A stretch of DNA of 64,000 bases from Streptomyces sp. V4I2. Its GTDB lineage: Bacteria; Actinomycetota; Actinomycetes; Streptomycetales; Streptomycetaceae. The notes below the pieces were generated by a model. That model saw nothing but the letters and a program-made list of their open reading frames with translations, searched no databases and had not been told where the DNA came from. The translations under genes and the position numbers were made by a program. How positions within the stretch are numbered: position 1 is the first letter of the stretch; each line of letters starts with the position of its first letter. This document shows, one piece after another, positions 25,387 to 33,526 of this stretch. Location: contig NZ_JAUSZM010000003.1 in NCBI RefSeq assembly GCF_030817655.1, positions 4,278,001 through 4,342,000 on the forward strand. The letters are read 5' to 3'.

Positions 25387-25539
25387 CCGGCACAATCCAC
25401 GCCGCCGACCGCCATGTCGCCATGTCGCCGGACAGAGTCCGGCACGCCGCCGGAGGCGGCCGATGAATACAGCCCGGACGGCTGGGAGGCGAACCACGCG
25501 GTGCTGGCACACCTGGCCGCGCACAGGGTGGCCTGGCGA
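25315..25539 (+). repeat. 66-bp direct repeat: the end of the helicase gene duplicated downstream
   Basis: Bases 25315-25380, encoding the last helicase codons (PDGWEANHAVLAHLAEHRVAW), recur at 25474-25539 with three mismatches, offset by 159 bp. The copy lies in non-coding DNA and reads AHLAAHRVAW in an open frame without a helicase core. It is a remnant of a local duplication. Nothing else is recognisable between 25387 and 25736 except further short GC-rich echoes. Confidence 0.85.
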
Positions 25540-25736
25540 CGTGACCCGCTCGGGGAACACCGGGCCGCCCGGCGACCTGACCGGCACAGGGAACATCCCG
25601 TGGCCCGGAGGCCTTGATATCGCCGGAGTGACCCGGGCCGCCGCCGGAGGCATCCGGCCCTCTTGCGCGGGCGCGGGACAATGGACGGTGGCCCACTCAC
25701 CGACGGGCCATCCGTGACGTACGAGGAGGAGAAGAC

Positions 25737-26102
25737 ATGGCGGAGCCCACGCCGCGTCGGAACGAACCGCGGCTACGCCCCGCGCCCTTGCTCTTCGAGC
25801 CCGCGCAGGTCGCCGAGGACCCGGAGCACTTCTTCGATCTGGAGTCGATCGACGACCCCCGCGCCCTGCTCACCCGTGCCACGGAGCTGACGCACGCGTT
25901 CCGTGCGGCGACCGACCGTGCCGTGGAGTTCCAGGCGATGGCGGCGGCCCAGCTGGCCGACCCGCGCCGCTTCGACCGGCTGACGCCGGCGGACATCGCG
26001 GCGCGCGCCGAGTGGACCGAGGACTACGCGAAGAAGATGGTCGAGTTCGGCCGGGATCTGCTGCGGGGCGCCGAGGGGCCGGGGCACGCCGATCCGGTGT
26101 GA
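25737..26102 (+). CDS. Conserved hypothetical protein, 121 aa
   Basis: A small acidic, largely helical cytoplasmic protein (LLTRATELTHAFRAATDRAVEFQAMAAAQLADP, then LTPADIAARAEWTEDYAKKMVEFG). GGAGGAG lies about 6 nt before the ATG. No signal peptide, membrane segment or catalytic motif. It lies alone between the duplication remnant and the primase-like gene. Coding-type codon bias supports it as real. Confidence 0.7.
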   Translation: MAEPTPRRNEPRLRPAPLLFEPAQVAEDPEHFFDLESIDDPRALLTRATELTHAFRAATDRAVEFQAMAAAQLADPRRFDRLTPADIAARAEWTEDYAKKMVEFGRDLLRGAEGPGHADPV

Positions 26103-26276
26103 GTCGCGTGAGTCCTGTGAGCCGTCTGGACCCTGTGAGAGCAGTGGGAGTCATGTGAACCGCATACGCTGCCCGGCATATGCCAGGCGGGCAAGATACT
26201 CCCTCTCACCCCGTCACGTCCCGGTTTCCGGCAACCCTCGGGGAGGGAACGCTCACCGCCGGTAGATGTTGACGGC

Positions 26277-26873
26277 ATGAGCAGCACACGCGAAGAGACC
26301 GTCGCCGACCGCTTCGACGTCTCGGGGGTCACCCCGGACGGAGCCGCCTGGCTCGCCTCGGCGGGAGCGTATCCGCGCAGCACCCTCGCACTCTGGGACG
26401 AGCGCCCCGACGCCCCGGTCGTCCTTCCCTGCGGCACCGCCTTCGACGTCGTCGGCGCGCCCGCGATCTTCGGGCGCCGGATGCTGGACCGGCTGTGGGA
26501 CGAGGGCCCGGGGTCGGGGCCGGTCGCGGCGTTCCGGGGCCGGATGCTGCTGTTCGCCGCGCCCGGCACGGCACAGCGGCTGCCCGCGCTGCTGCACTGG
26601 GAGGAGTTCGGGCGTACGAAGGCCATTCCGCCGCTGCTGTGCCACGGCACCGGCGACGCGGTGACCGTCCCCGCACCGATGGGCGCCGCCGGCTCCGGCA
26701 CTCCGTCCGGCTGCCGCTGGCTGGTCGCCCCGGACACCCGTCACCCCTGGCTGCCGGGCCCCGAGGTGCTGCTCTGGGCGGCCGTACGGGCGGCCCGCGC
26801 GGCCGTGCGGATATCGATTTTTCCCCCGGCCGAACAGGATGCTAAGGTCTACGACGTCAGCAGGCGCCGCTAG
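26277..26873 (+). CDS. Bifunctional DNA primase/polymerase-like protein (N-terminal domain type)
   Basis: 198 aa resembling the numerous Streptomyces proteins related to the primase-polymerase N-terminal domain: WLASAGAYPRSTLALWDERPDAPVVLP and GTAFDVVGAPAIFGRRMLDRL, then WLVAPDTRHPWLPGPEVLLW. The metal-binding acidic triad of an active primase is not evident, so it is probably not a polymerase. The stop codon TAG is made by bases 8-10 of the tRNA-Lys gene, so the two overlap by 10 bp. A palindrome GGCATATGCC lies at 26175-26184 upstream. Confidence 0.68.
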   Translation: MSSTREETVADRFDVSGVTPDGAAWLASAGAYPRSTLALWDERPDAPVVLPCGTAFDVVGAPAIFGRRMLDRLWDEGPGSGPVAAFRGRMLLFAAPGTAQRLPALLHWEEFGRTKAIPPLLCHGTGDAVTVPAPMGAAGSGTPSGCRWLVAPDTRHPWLPGPEVLLWAAVRAARAAVRISIFPPAEQDAKVYDVSRRR

Positions 26874-26937
26874 CTCAGTTGGTTAGAGCAGCTGACTCTT
26901 AATCAGCGGGTCCGGGGTTCGAGTCCCTGGCGGCGCA
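26864..26937 (+). tRNA. tRNA-Lys (CTT), copy 1
   Basis: A 74-nt cloverleaf: acceptor stem GCGCCGC/GCGGCGC, discriminator A, D-arm with AGTTGG, anticodon stem GCTGA/TCAGC with loop CTCTTAA (anticodon CTT, Lys AAG), T-arm with GGTTCGAGTCC. CCA is not encoded. Its first 10 bases are also the last codons of the upstream gene. Two identical genes follow in the window. Confidence 0.97.
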
Positions 26938-26946
26938 CAGACACGA

Positions 26947-26976
26947 AAAGGCCTCTCGCGCGAGCGAGGGGCCTTT
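26947..26976. terminator. Terminator hairpin after tRNA-Lys copy 1
   Basis: Stem AAAGGCCTCTCG with CGAGGGGCCTTT (11 of 12 paired) around a 6-nt loop, 10 nt after the tRNA and 30 nt from the stop of the convergent protease gene. Flanking A and T bases let it work in both directions. Confidence 0.7.
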
Positions 26977-27005
26977 CGCGTACCTCATACAGAGAAGCGG
27001 TCCGC

Positions 27006-28268
27006 CTATCCGGTCGTGATCTTCACCGTCCAGGCCCCCGAAACCGTCCGTCCCTCCACCTCCAGCCGTACGTCCTCGTCCGGCACCGTGAAGCTCTCGC
27101 CGACGCCGACCGGGGCGTCCGCGAGGGGCGGGAAGACGGAGGTCTCCCAGCAGGCCTCGCTGTGCGGGTGGGCGTCGATCACCTCGACCGGTCCGCCGCC
27201 GGACGCGGCGCCGCTGCGCACCCGGTAGACGAGGATGCCCGGCCGGCACACGTCCGCGTCGTTGCCGACCGGCCCGCGTGCCTCGAAAGCGAGCGCGCTG
27301 TCGGTCCCTGTGCGCACGACCGCGAGCTTGGTGCCGTGGCCGAGCCCGAAGGCCGGCGCACCGGCGGCGCCCACGACGGGGACGCCCGGCCCCGCGCCGA
27401 GCGGCTCCATTGTCAGCCGGGTCGGCCCGGTGCCCTGCACACACGCCACCTGCCGGGGCCGCAGCCAGCCGAGCTTCCACTTGTGCCAGCCGAACAGGTC
27501 CGGCGCCAGCGCGAACTGGCTGCCCATCAGGTCCCAGTCCCCGACATAGGTGTCCCAGTCGCCCTTGCCGTCCACCGGGCGGTGGTAGAGGTCCGGCAGG
27601 TCGAAGACGTGCCCGGTCTCGTGGGCCAGGACCAACCGGTCCGGCGGATGCTGCTCGAACACCGTGACGACCCGCCGGATGTCCGCGCCGTCGGCCCGCA
27701 GCGGAGTGTCGAGGTTGACGACCTTCGTCGCGTCGGAGTCCACGCCGGGCGCGTCCGGATCGGCGACGAAGTACACGATGTCGTAGCGCGAGAAGTCGAC
27801 CTGCCCGTCGGCGGCGGCCAGCGCGTCGCGCAGGTAGGCGGCGCGGTGGGCGGCGTTCCAGTCGCGCTGTATGGCGTACGCCGTCGAGGGCTTCGGCATC
27901 CGGATCCAGTACCCGAGCGGGTGCGGGCGGAGGGTGAACCTGCCGTAGGAGGCGCGCTCGAAGAAGCGGCTGGTGGCCGGGAAGTGGTCGGCGGTCAGCT
28001 CGGCGGGGGTGGTCAGCGGGACCGAGTCCGGGAAGGACAGGAAGACCATCACCGCGTTCAGCGAGCGGGCCGGGCGCGGATAGGCGGCGTTCCAGGTGTC
28101 CAGACCCTCGGAGTGGTGGGCCTCGGTGCGCTGGAGGGCGCACGGGGTCGCCGCCAACGGTTCGGCGACCGAGGGGCCGGTCACGAGGGAGGTCGCGGCG
28201 AGCGCCGACAACGTGGTGAACACGGCCGCGGTACTGCGCAGTCGGGGGCGCGGGAACGGACGCGGCAC
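27006..28268 (-). CDS. Secreted M6-family metalloprotease
   Basis: 420-aa exported zinc protease. The GTG start (VPRPFPRPRL) has GGAGG 6 nt upstream and opens a signal peptide with hydrophobic core STAAVFTTLSALAATSLVTG. The zinc motif is His216-Glu217-x2-His220 followed by Asp226 (AHETGHVFDLPD), the M6 immune-inhibitor-A signature. Next comes WDLMGSQ, matching the Met-turn region. The C-terminal 130 residues are beta-rich. Scavenging of extracellular protein is the likely role. Confidence 0.85.
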   Translation of the reverse strand: MPRPFPRPRLRSTAAVFTTLSALAATSLVTGPSVAEPLAATPCALQRTEAHHSEGLDTWNAAYPRPARSLNAVMVFLSFPDSVPLTTPAELTADHFPATSRFFERASYGRFTLRPHPLGYWIRMPKPSTAYAIQRDWNAAHRAAYLRDALAAADGQVDFSRYDIVYFVADPDAPGVDSDATKVVNLDTPLRADGADIRRVVTVFEQHPPDRLVLAHETGHVFDLPDLYHRPVDGKGDWDTYVGDWDLMGSQFALAPDLFGWHKWKLGWLRPRQVACVQGTGPTRLTMEPLGAGPGVPVVGAAGAPAFGLGHGTKLAVVRTGTDSALAFEARGPVGNDADVCRPGILVYRVRSGAASGGGPVEVIDAHPHSEACWETSVFPPLADAPVGVGESFTVPDEDVRLEVEGRTVSGAWTVKITTG

Positions 28269-28580
28269 AGGGACCTCCGGGTGCGGTTCACGGGACACCG
28301 CACCCAGATTGCTGCCGTTTGTCGTACTACGCCCTGTTTGCCTGCACCAGATGAGTGAGAGAGCCGAAGAAGGGTCAGGATCGACACCCCCGGATCGCTC
28401 ACGGAACGTCACAACTGGTCAGACGCCTGAAAGACCCGTCCAGACGCGTGCAGAAACGATCTGTCATAAAGCCCTGTCCTTCCGGGACACTGGACACTGG
28501 CTGGAAGGGCCTGGGGCCAGCCTCTATGATCGGCACACTTTCCTGGCGGACAGCGATCGAGTGCACTGCGGGAGCAAGCG

Positions 28581-30404
28581 GTGAGCGGAACGTCCGAAGG
28601 GCCGACGGCCACGGCAGACCTCGACGGGTCAGCCGTAACAGAGAGTGATGTCCGCACGTCTCCCGGTGGGGAGACCCCGCCCTGCGATGCGGTGTCCTAC
28701 CGTTCGGTGTTCACGTCCGCGCCGCTCGCGATGGCCGTCGTCGACCGCGAGGGGCTGGTCGTCTGCGCCAACGACGCGTTCGACGCCCTGCTCGGCGCCG
28801 GCACCGAGTCGCTGTCCGGCCGGGTCGCCGCCGACCTGGTGGACCTGGCCTCGGACGCCCGCACCTGGCACGCGTACCGCGAGGTGCTGCGCGGCCGCCA
28901 GGCGAAACTGCGCTGCACGCGCCGGCTCAAGCATCACGACGGGAACTCCCTGTGGGTGCAGGTCCACGTCGCTCCCCTCGCGGAGAACGAGCCCGGGGTC
29001 CTGCTGTCGGTCGCCGACATCAGCGCCCGGCGTGAACTCCAGGCGCGGCTGCGGCACTTGCAGATGCACGACCCGGTGACCCGGCTGCCCAACCGCGCCC
29101 TGTTCTTCGAACGTCTTTCGGCCGCGCTGGAGGCGGAGTCGTACGAGCAGAGCGGCACCGGCCGGATCGGGCTGTGCTACCTCGACCTGGACGGCTTCAA
29201 GGCCGTCAACGACACGCTCGGCCACCGGGTCGGCGACCGGCTGCTGGCCGCCGTCGCCGAACGCCTCACCCGCTGCGCCGACGAGGCGGGCTACGGCCGG
29301 GCGAGCGCGCCGCTGGTCGCCCGGCTCGGCGGTGACGAGTTCGCCCTGCTCGTCGAGGACTCCACCGGCACCGAGCAGCTCGCCGATCTCGCCGAGGCCG
29401 TACTGGAGGCGGTCCAGGCCCCGTTCGACCTCTCGGGGCAGCGGATGTCGGTGTCGGCCTCGATCGGCGTGGTCGAACGGCAGGCGGCGGGGACCAGCGC
29501 GACCGGTCTGATGCAGGCCGCCGACACCACGCTGTACTGGGCGAAGGCCGACGGCAAGGCCCGCTGGACCCTCTTCGACCCGGAGCGCAACGCCCACCGC
29601 ATGACCCGCCAGGCCCTCGCCTCCACGCTCCGCCCGGCCATCGAGCGCGACGAGTTCGTGCTGGAGTACCAGCCGCTGGTGTGCATGGAGGACGGCCGGC
29701 TGCGGGGCGTCGAGGCCCTGGTCCGCTGGAATCATCCGCAGTTCGGAATGCTGACGCCGAATCGGTTCATCGGACTGGCCGAGGAGGACGGCTCGATCGT
29801 GCAGCTCGGCCGCTGGGTCCTGGCCACGGCCTGCCGCCAGGCCCGGCGGTGGCAGCTGGACCATCCCGACGAGCCGCCGATCTTCGTCAGCGTGAACGTG
29901 GCGGTGCGTCAGGTCTGGGACTCGGATCTGGTCGCGGACGTGGCGGAGATCCTGGCGGAGACGGGCCTGGAGCCGCAGCTGTTGCAGCTCGAACTGACGG
30001 AGTCGGCGGTCATGGGCTCGGCGGGGCGCCCGCTGCAGGCCCTCCAGGCGCTCAGCGACATGGGCGTGGGCATCGCGATCGACGACTTCGGCACCGGCTA
30101 CTCGAACCTGGCGTACCTGAGCCGGCTGCCGGTGTCCGTGCTGAAACTGGACGGGTCCTTCGTACGGGGCTTCCAGTACGAAGGGGAAGGCGTCCCGCCG
30201 AACCCGGCCGACGAGGTCGTCGTCGAGGCGATGATCCAGCTCGCCCACCGGCTCGGCCTGACCGTCACCGCGGAGTGCGTGGAGACGTCGGCGCAGGCGG
30301 CCCGGCTGCGGCGGATCGGGTGCGACACCGGCCAGGGGTGGCTGTACTCGCGGCCGGTGCCGCCGGATCGTATCTCCGGATTGTTGGGCCTAGTCGTTCG
30401 GTAG
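28581..30404 (+). CDS. PAS-GGDEF-EAL cyclic di-GMP signalling protein
   Basis: 607-aa soluble protein: PAS domain (about 40-150; VFTSAPLAMAVVDREG), GGDEF domain with intact GGDEF at 250-254, EAL domain from Glu378 (GVEALVRW) with ELTESAV, IDDFGTGYSN, LKLDGSFVRG and AECVET all present. Both a diguanylate cyclase and a phosphodiesterase could be active. In Streptomyces c-di-GMP controls BldD and thus sporulation. The GTG start follows GGGAG. The preceding 312 bp hold no gene. The 3' end overlaps the convergent oxidoreductase by 15 bp. Confidence 0.9.
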   Translation: MSGTSEGPTATADLDGSAVTESDVRTSPGGETPPCDAVSYRSVFTSAPLAMAVVDREGLVVCANDAFDALLGAGTESLSGRVAADLVDLASDARTWHAYREVLRGRQAKLRCTRRLKHHDGNSLWVQVHVAPLAENEPGVLLSVADISARRELQARLRHLQMHDPVTRLPNRALFFERLSAALEAESYEQSGTGRIGLCYLDLDGFKAVNDTLGHRVGDRLLAAVAERLTRCADEAGYGRASAPLVARLGGDEFALLVEDSTGTEQLADLAEAVLEAVQAPFDLSGQRMSVSASIGVVERQAAGTSATGLMQAADTTLYWAKADGKARWTLFDPERNAHRMTRQALASTLRPAIERDEFVLEYQPLVCMEDGRLRGVEALVRWNHPQFGMLTPNRFIGLAEEDGSIVQLGRWVLATACRQARRWQLDHPDEPPIFVSVNVAVRQVWDSDLVADVAEILAETGLEPQLLQLELTESAVMGSAGRPLQALQALSDMGVGIAIDDFGTGYSNLAYLSRLPVSVLKLDGSFVRGFQYEGEGVPPNPADEVVVEAMIQLAHRLGLTVTAECVETSAQAARLRRIGCDTGQGWLYSRPVPPDRISGLLGLVVR

Positions 30405-31484
30405 TCCGTACGCGTCCGCGATCAGTTCGTAGGAGCGCAGGCGCAGGTCTCCGGCATGCGCGTGGGACGTGATCATCAGCTCGTCGGCGCCGGTGCGCTT
30501 GTGGAGGTCGTCGAGGCCGGAGCGGACCTCGTCCACCGTGCCGTGGATGACGTTGGCGTTCCAGGAGTCGATGAACTCCTGCTCCATGGGGCTGAACGGG
30601 TACGCCTCGGCCTCCTCCGGGCTGGGGACGAGGCCGGGGCGGCCGGTGCGCAGGCGGACCATGTTGAGGGCGGCGGCGCGGACCTGGCGGCGGGCCTCGT
30701 TCTCGTCGTCGGTGGCGAGGGCGGAGACGCCGATGAGGGCGTACGGCTCGTCGAGGACGGCGGAGGGCCGGAACGACTCCCGGTACAGGTCGAGGGCCGG
30801 GACGGTGTTCTGCGCCGAGAAGTGGTGCGCGAAGGCGAAGGGCAGGCCGAGGGAGCCGGCCAGGCGGGCGCTGAAGCCGGAGGAGCCGAGCAGCCAGACG
30901 GGCGGACGGTGCGGGGACTGGACGCCGCCGGGGGACGTGGCCTGGATCGGGCCGGGTACGGCGTGGATACGGCGGTAGGGGTGGCCGTCCGGGAAGTCGT
31001 CGTCCAGGAAGCGGATCAGCTCGGCGAGCTGCTGGGGGAAGTCGTCGGCGCCTTCGTTCAGGCGCTCGGTGCGGCGGAGGGCTGCGGCGGTGGCGCCGTC
31101 CGTGCCGGGGGCTCGGCCGAGGCCGAGGTCCACGCGGCCGGGGGCCATGGCTTCCAGCGTGCCGAACTGCTCCGCGATGACGAGCGGGGCGTGGTTCGGG
31201 AGCATGACGCCGCCCGAGCCCAGGCGGATGCGGGTGGTGTGGGCGGCGAGGTGGGCGAGGATCACGGCGGGGGAGCTCGACGCCACGCCCGGCATGGAGT
31301 GGTGTTCGGCGACCCAGTAGCGGTGGTAGCCGCGGGACTCCGCGAGGCGGGCGATGTCGACGCTCGTGCGGAGGGCGTCGGTGGCGGTGCGGCCTGCGCC
31401 TACGGTGACCAGGTCCAGTACGGAGAGGGGGACGGGGGCGGTGCCGTGCGGTGTTCCCCGGGTCTCGTCTGCCGTTGCGGTCAC
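30390..31484 (-). CDS. LLM-class flavin-dependent oxidoreductase (luciferase-like monooxygenase)
   Basis: 364-aa TIM-barrel enzyme of the alkanal monooxygenase-like type: RYWVAEHHSMPGVASSSPAV, GGVMLPNHAPLVIAEQFGTLE and GRVDLGLGRAPGTD are family motifs. The GTG start has GGAGG 9 nt upstream; an open extension beyond it is not coding-like. Substrate unknown. It is not coupled to the isomerase genes beyond the inverted repeat at 31589-31740. Confidence 0.87.
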   Translation of the reverse strand: MTATADETRGTPHGTAPVPLSVLDLVTVGAGRTATDALRTSVDIARLAESRGYHRYWVAEHHSMPGVASSSPAVILAHLAAHTTRIRLGSGGVMLPNHAPLVIAEQFGTLEAMAPGRVDLGLGRAPGTDGATAAALRRTERLNEGADDFPQQLAELIRFLDDDFPDGHPYRRIHAVPGPIQATSPGGVQSPHRPPVWLLGSSGFSARLAGSLGLPFAFAHHFSAQNTVPALDLYRESFRPSAVLDEPYALIGVSALATDDENEARRQVRAAALNMVRLRTGRPGLVPSPEEAEAYPFSPMEQEFIDSWNANVIHGTVDEVRSGLDDLHKRTGADELMITSHAHAGDLRLRSYELIADAYGLPND

Positions 31485-31588
31485 GGTGGGTGCCTCCTGT
31501 TGTGGGCCGTGCGCTGTCCTCCGGGGGTTAACAGGAGACAGTCTCCGCTTATTCCCGGGTGCCCGGTGTTGGTGCGGGCGGCGTGTGC

Positions 31589-31740
31589 TGGGGGCTCCGC
31601 CCCCAGACCCCGGGCCTATGCCCACCCACCACCCGTCTCGGTGGGTCGAGAGGTATGCCACCGGGGCGAGGGTCACCTTCTGTCCGACCGAGTCGGGTGG
31701 TGGGTGGGCACAGGTCGGGGGTCCAGGGGGCGGAGCCCCC
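31589..31740. repeat. Long imperfect inverted repeat
   Basis: About 52 bp at 31589-31643 (including GGGGGCTCCGCCCCC and CCCACCCACCACCC) are mirrored at 31687-31740 (GGGTGGTGGGTGGGC, GGGGGCGGAGCCCCC) around a 43-nt centre. The arms contain mismatches. The RNA would fold into a very long hairpin after the isomerase genes, so it may act as a terminator; such GC-rich elements are scattered in Streptomyces genomes. Confidence 0.65.
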
Positions 31741-31757
31741 TGGGGCGGGGCGGGGAG

Positions 31758-32489
31758 TCAGGCCTGTACGAGGGGTTCCCTCGTGAACAGTGCACCCAGC
31801 GCCGGTGCGTTCACCCGCCGGTCCGTCAGGCGCAGCGCCTCCCATACCGTGACCTGGTTCGCCGTCAGTACCGGCTTGCCGAGTTCCTTCTCCAGGGTCG
31901 GGATGTGGGCCGCGGTGTGCAGCGCCGTGTCGGGGAGCAGCAGCGCGTCCGCCGACACGTCGTCCGCCTCGCGGGCCAGCGCGAACACCTCCGCCTCACC
32001 CCACGTGCCGACCTCCGCCGCCGTGATGATCCCGGACGGGCGGACCCCGACCACCTCGATGCCCGCCGCCCGCAGGAACTCCGCGAACAGATCGGCCACG
32101 TCGTCGGGGTAGGTCGCGCCGACCGCGACCCGCTTCGCCCCGATCTCGCGGGCCGCGTGCACGAAGGCGAAGGACGTGGAGGAGGCCGGCATGCCCGCCG
32201 TCAGGGCAAGGGTGCGGACCTGGTCGTGGGCGCCCTCCCAGCCGTACACGAAGCTGCCGCTGGTGCATGCCCAGACCACCGACTCGGCGCCCGCCATGCG
32301 CAGTTTCTCGACGCCGGCCGCGAGCCGGCCCGCCGAGCCCATCTCGAGCAGGGCGTCGACCCGGTGGGCGTCCTCGCCGATGTCGGTGTGCACGAGGTCC
32401 AGCCGGACGTCGCTGCCCAGCAGCTGTTCGATGCGCGGGTAGTCGTCCTCGGCCGAGTGGCCCGGATAGAGGAACCCCAGTGCTGTCAT
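31758..32489 (-). CDS. Maleate isomerase / Asp-Glu racemase superfamily protein (second copy)
   Basis: 243 aa of the AMDase/maleate cis-trans isomerase/EutA group. Catalytic-type Cys in VVWACTSGSF (about residue 76) is present; the second Cys, expected in a CTNLP- or LPDTAL-like segment, is replaced (LLLPDTALHT), so chemistry may differ from a two-Cys racemase. The ATG at 32489 has GGAAGG 6 nt upstream and overlaps the stop of the first copy (ATGA). Confidence 0.78.
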   Translation of the reverse strand: MTALGFLYPGHSAEDDYPRIEQLLGSDVRLDLVHTDIGEDAHRVDALLEMGSAGRLAAGVEKLRMAGAESVVWACTSGSFVYGWEGAHDQVRTLALTAGMPASSTSFAFVHAAREIGAKRVAVGATYPDDVADLFAEFLRAAGIEVVGVRPSGIITAAEVGTWGEAEVFALAREADDVSADALLLPDTALHTAAHIPTLEKELGKPVLTANQVTVWEALRLTDRRVNAPALGALFTREPLVQA

Positions 32490-33340
32490 GTCCACCCTTC
32501 CTGCTGCTGTTCTTCATCCGGCAGTCCCGGTACGTCCGGCAGCGCCTGCGCTTCCGGCAAGGCCGGCAGGGCCGGCACGTCGGGCAGTACGGGACCGGAC
32601 TGTCGCGCCGCCGGATCGATCAGCGCCTGGTACGGCCCCACGGCTCGGGTACCCAGTCGGCGCAGCGCCGCCCACATCGTCACCTGGTTGGCCGAGATCA
32701 CCGGGATGCGCAGCTCCGCCTCCAGCTGGGGGATCACGTCGTACGTGGGCAGGTTGGTGCAGCTGATGAACAGCGCCTCGGCGCCGCCGTCCACCGCCCG
32801 GCGCGCCATCTCCGCCACGTCCCGGTACGGCACCTTCCAGATGTGCCTGGTCAGACCCATGTACGCGCACCCGGTGACGGCGACCCCCGCCTCCGCCACG
32901 TACTCCTCGAGGGCCTGGGTGACGGACACCGTGTAGGGCGTCACCAGCGCCACCCGCCGTACGTCGAGTTCGGCCAGCGCCTCCAGCAGCGCGCCGGACG
33001 TCGTCACCGAGGGCAGGTCGCCCGCCTGGGTCATCGCACAGCGCATCGCGCGTTCCCCGGCGATCCCTCCGACGAAACTGCCGGAGGTGCAGGCGTAGGC
33101 GACGACCTCGGGGGCGATGGCGGTGAGGGTGCGGACCGCGTCGTGCAGGGTCTCGTGCTCGCTGACCAGCCGGGCCAGGTCGAGGCTGACCTCGACGGGC
33201 ACGTACGGCGTGCGGGTCAGATGGAGGGACACCTCGTCGGGCACCCAGCGCCACAGTTCGCGGTCGAGGGCGAAGTCGAAGGGGGCGACGACACCGACGC
33301 CGCGCTGGGGGCGGGGACCACCGAGAAAAGTGACGTCCAT
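32486..33340 (-). CDS. Maleate isomerase / arylmalonate decarboxylase-like protein (first copy)
   Basis: 284 aa, same superfamily as its neighbour. Two Cys motifs are present: VAYACTSGSFVGG and LFISCTNLPTYDV, as in maleate isomerases and EutA. A Pro/Leu-rich C-terminal tail of about 40 residues (PDVPALPALPEAQALPDVPG) is unusual. A promoter with TTGACC-17-TACCTT lies about 65 bp upstream. It is divergent from the hydroxyacid dehydrogenase and probably acts in the same pathway. Confidence 0.8.
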   Translation of the reverse strand: MDVTFLGGPRPQRGVGVVAPFDFALDRELWRWVPDEVSLHLTRTPYVPVEVSLDLARLVSEHETLHDAVRTLTAIAPEVVAYACTSGSFVGGIAGERAMRCAMTQAGDLPSVTTSGALLEALAELDVRRVALVTPYTVSVTQALEEYVAEAGVAVTGCAYMGLTRHIWKVPYRDVAEMARRAVDGGAEALFISCTNLPTYDVIPQLEAELRIPVISANQVTMWAALRRLGTRAVGPYQALIDPAARQSGPVLPDVPALPALPEAQALPDVPGLPDEEQQQEGWT

Positions 33341-33405
33341 GGCAGACACCGGCCTCACTGTGGGAAGCGGGAGGGGAACGGACCGTGCACATGCCCGTGT
33401 TGACG

Positions 33406-33434
33406 AAGGTAGGTTCGGGTGCGAGCGTGGTCAA
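33406..33434 (-). promoter_or_regulatory. Vegetative-type promoter for the isomerase pair
   Basis: On the minus strand TTGACC (33429-33434) is 17 bp from TACCTT (33406-33411), a good fit to the HrdB consensus TTGACN-17-TANNNT. It gives a leader of roughly 60 nt before the ATG at 33340. Confidence 0.6.
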
Positions 33435-33526
33435 TCCGCCCTCGTGACGCCCAGGTCACGCCCCGGTCAACCCCTCATGTCCGCCCATGTCGGACGGCCG
33501 TGACCGTCCGAGAAACGGCTCGCCGA

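Noticed and set aside
25414-25617. Small protein gene of 67 codons after the helicase
   Set aside because: It is the duplicated helicase tail with no ribosome site or conserved start.
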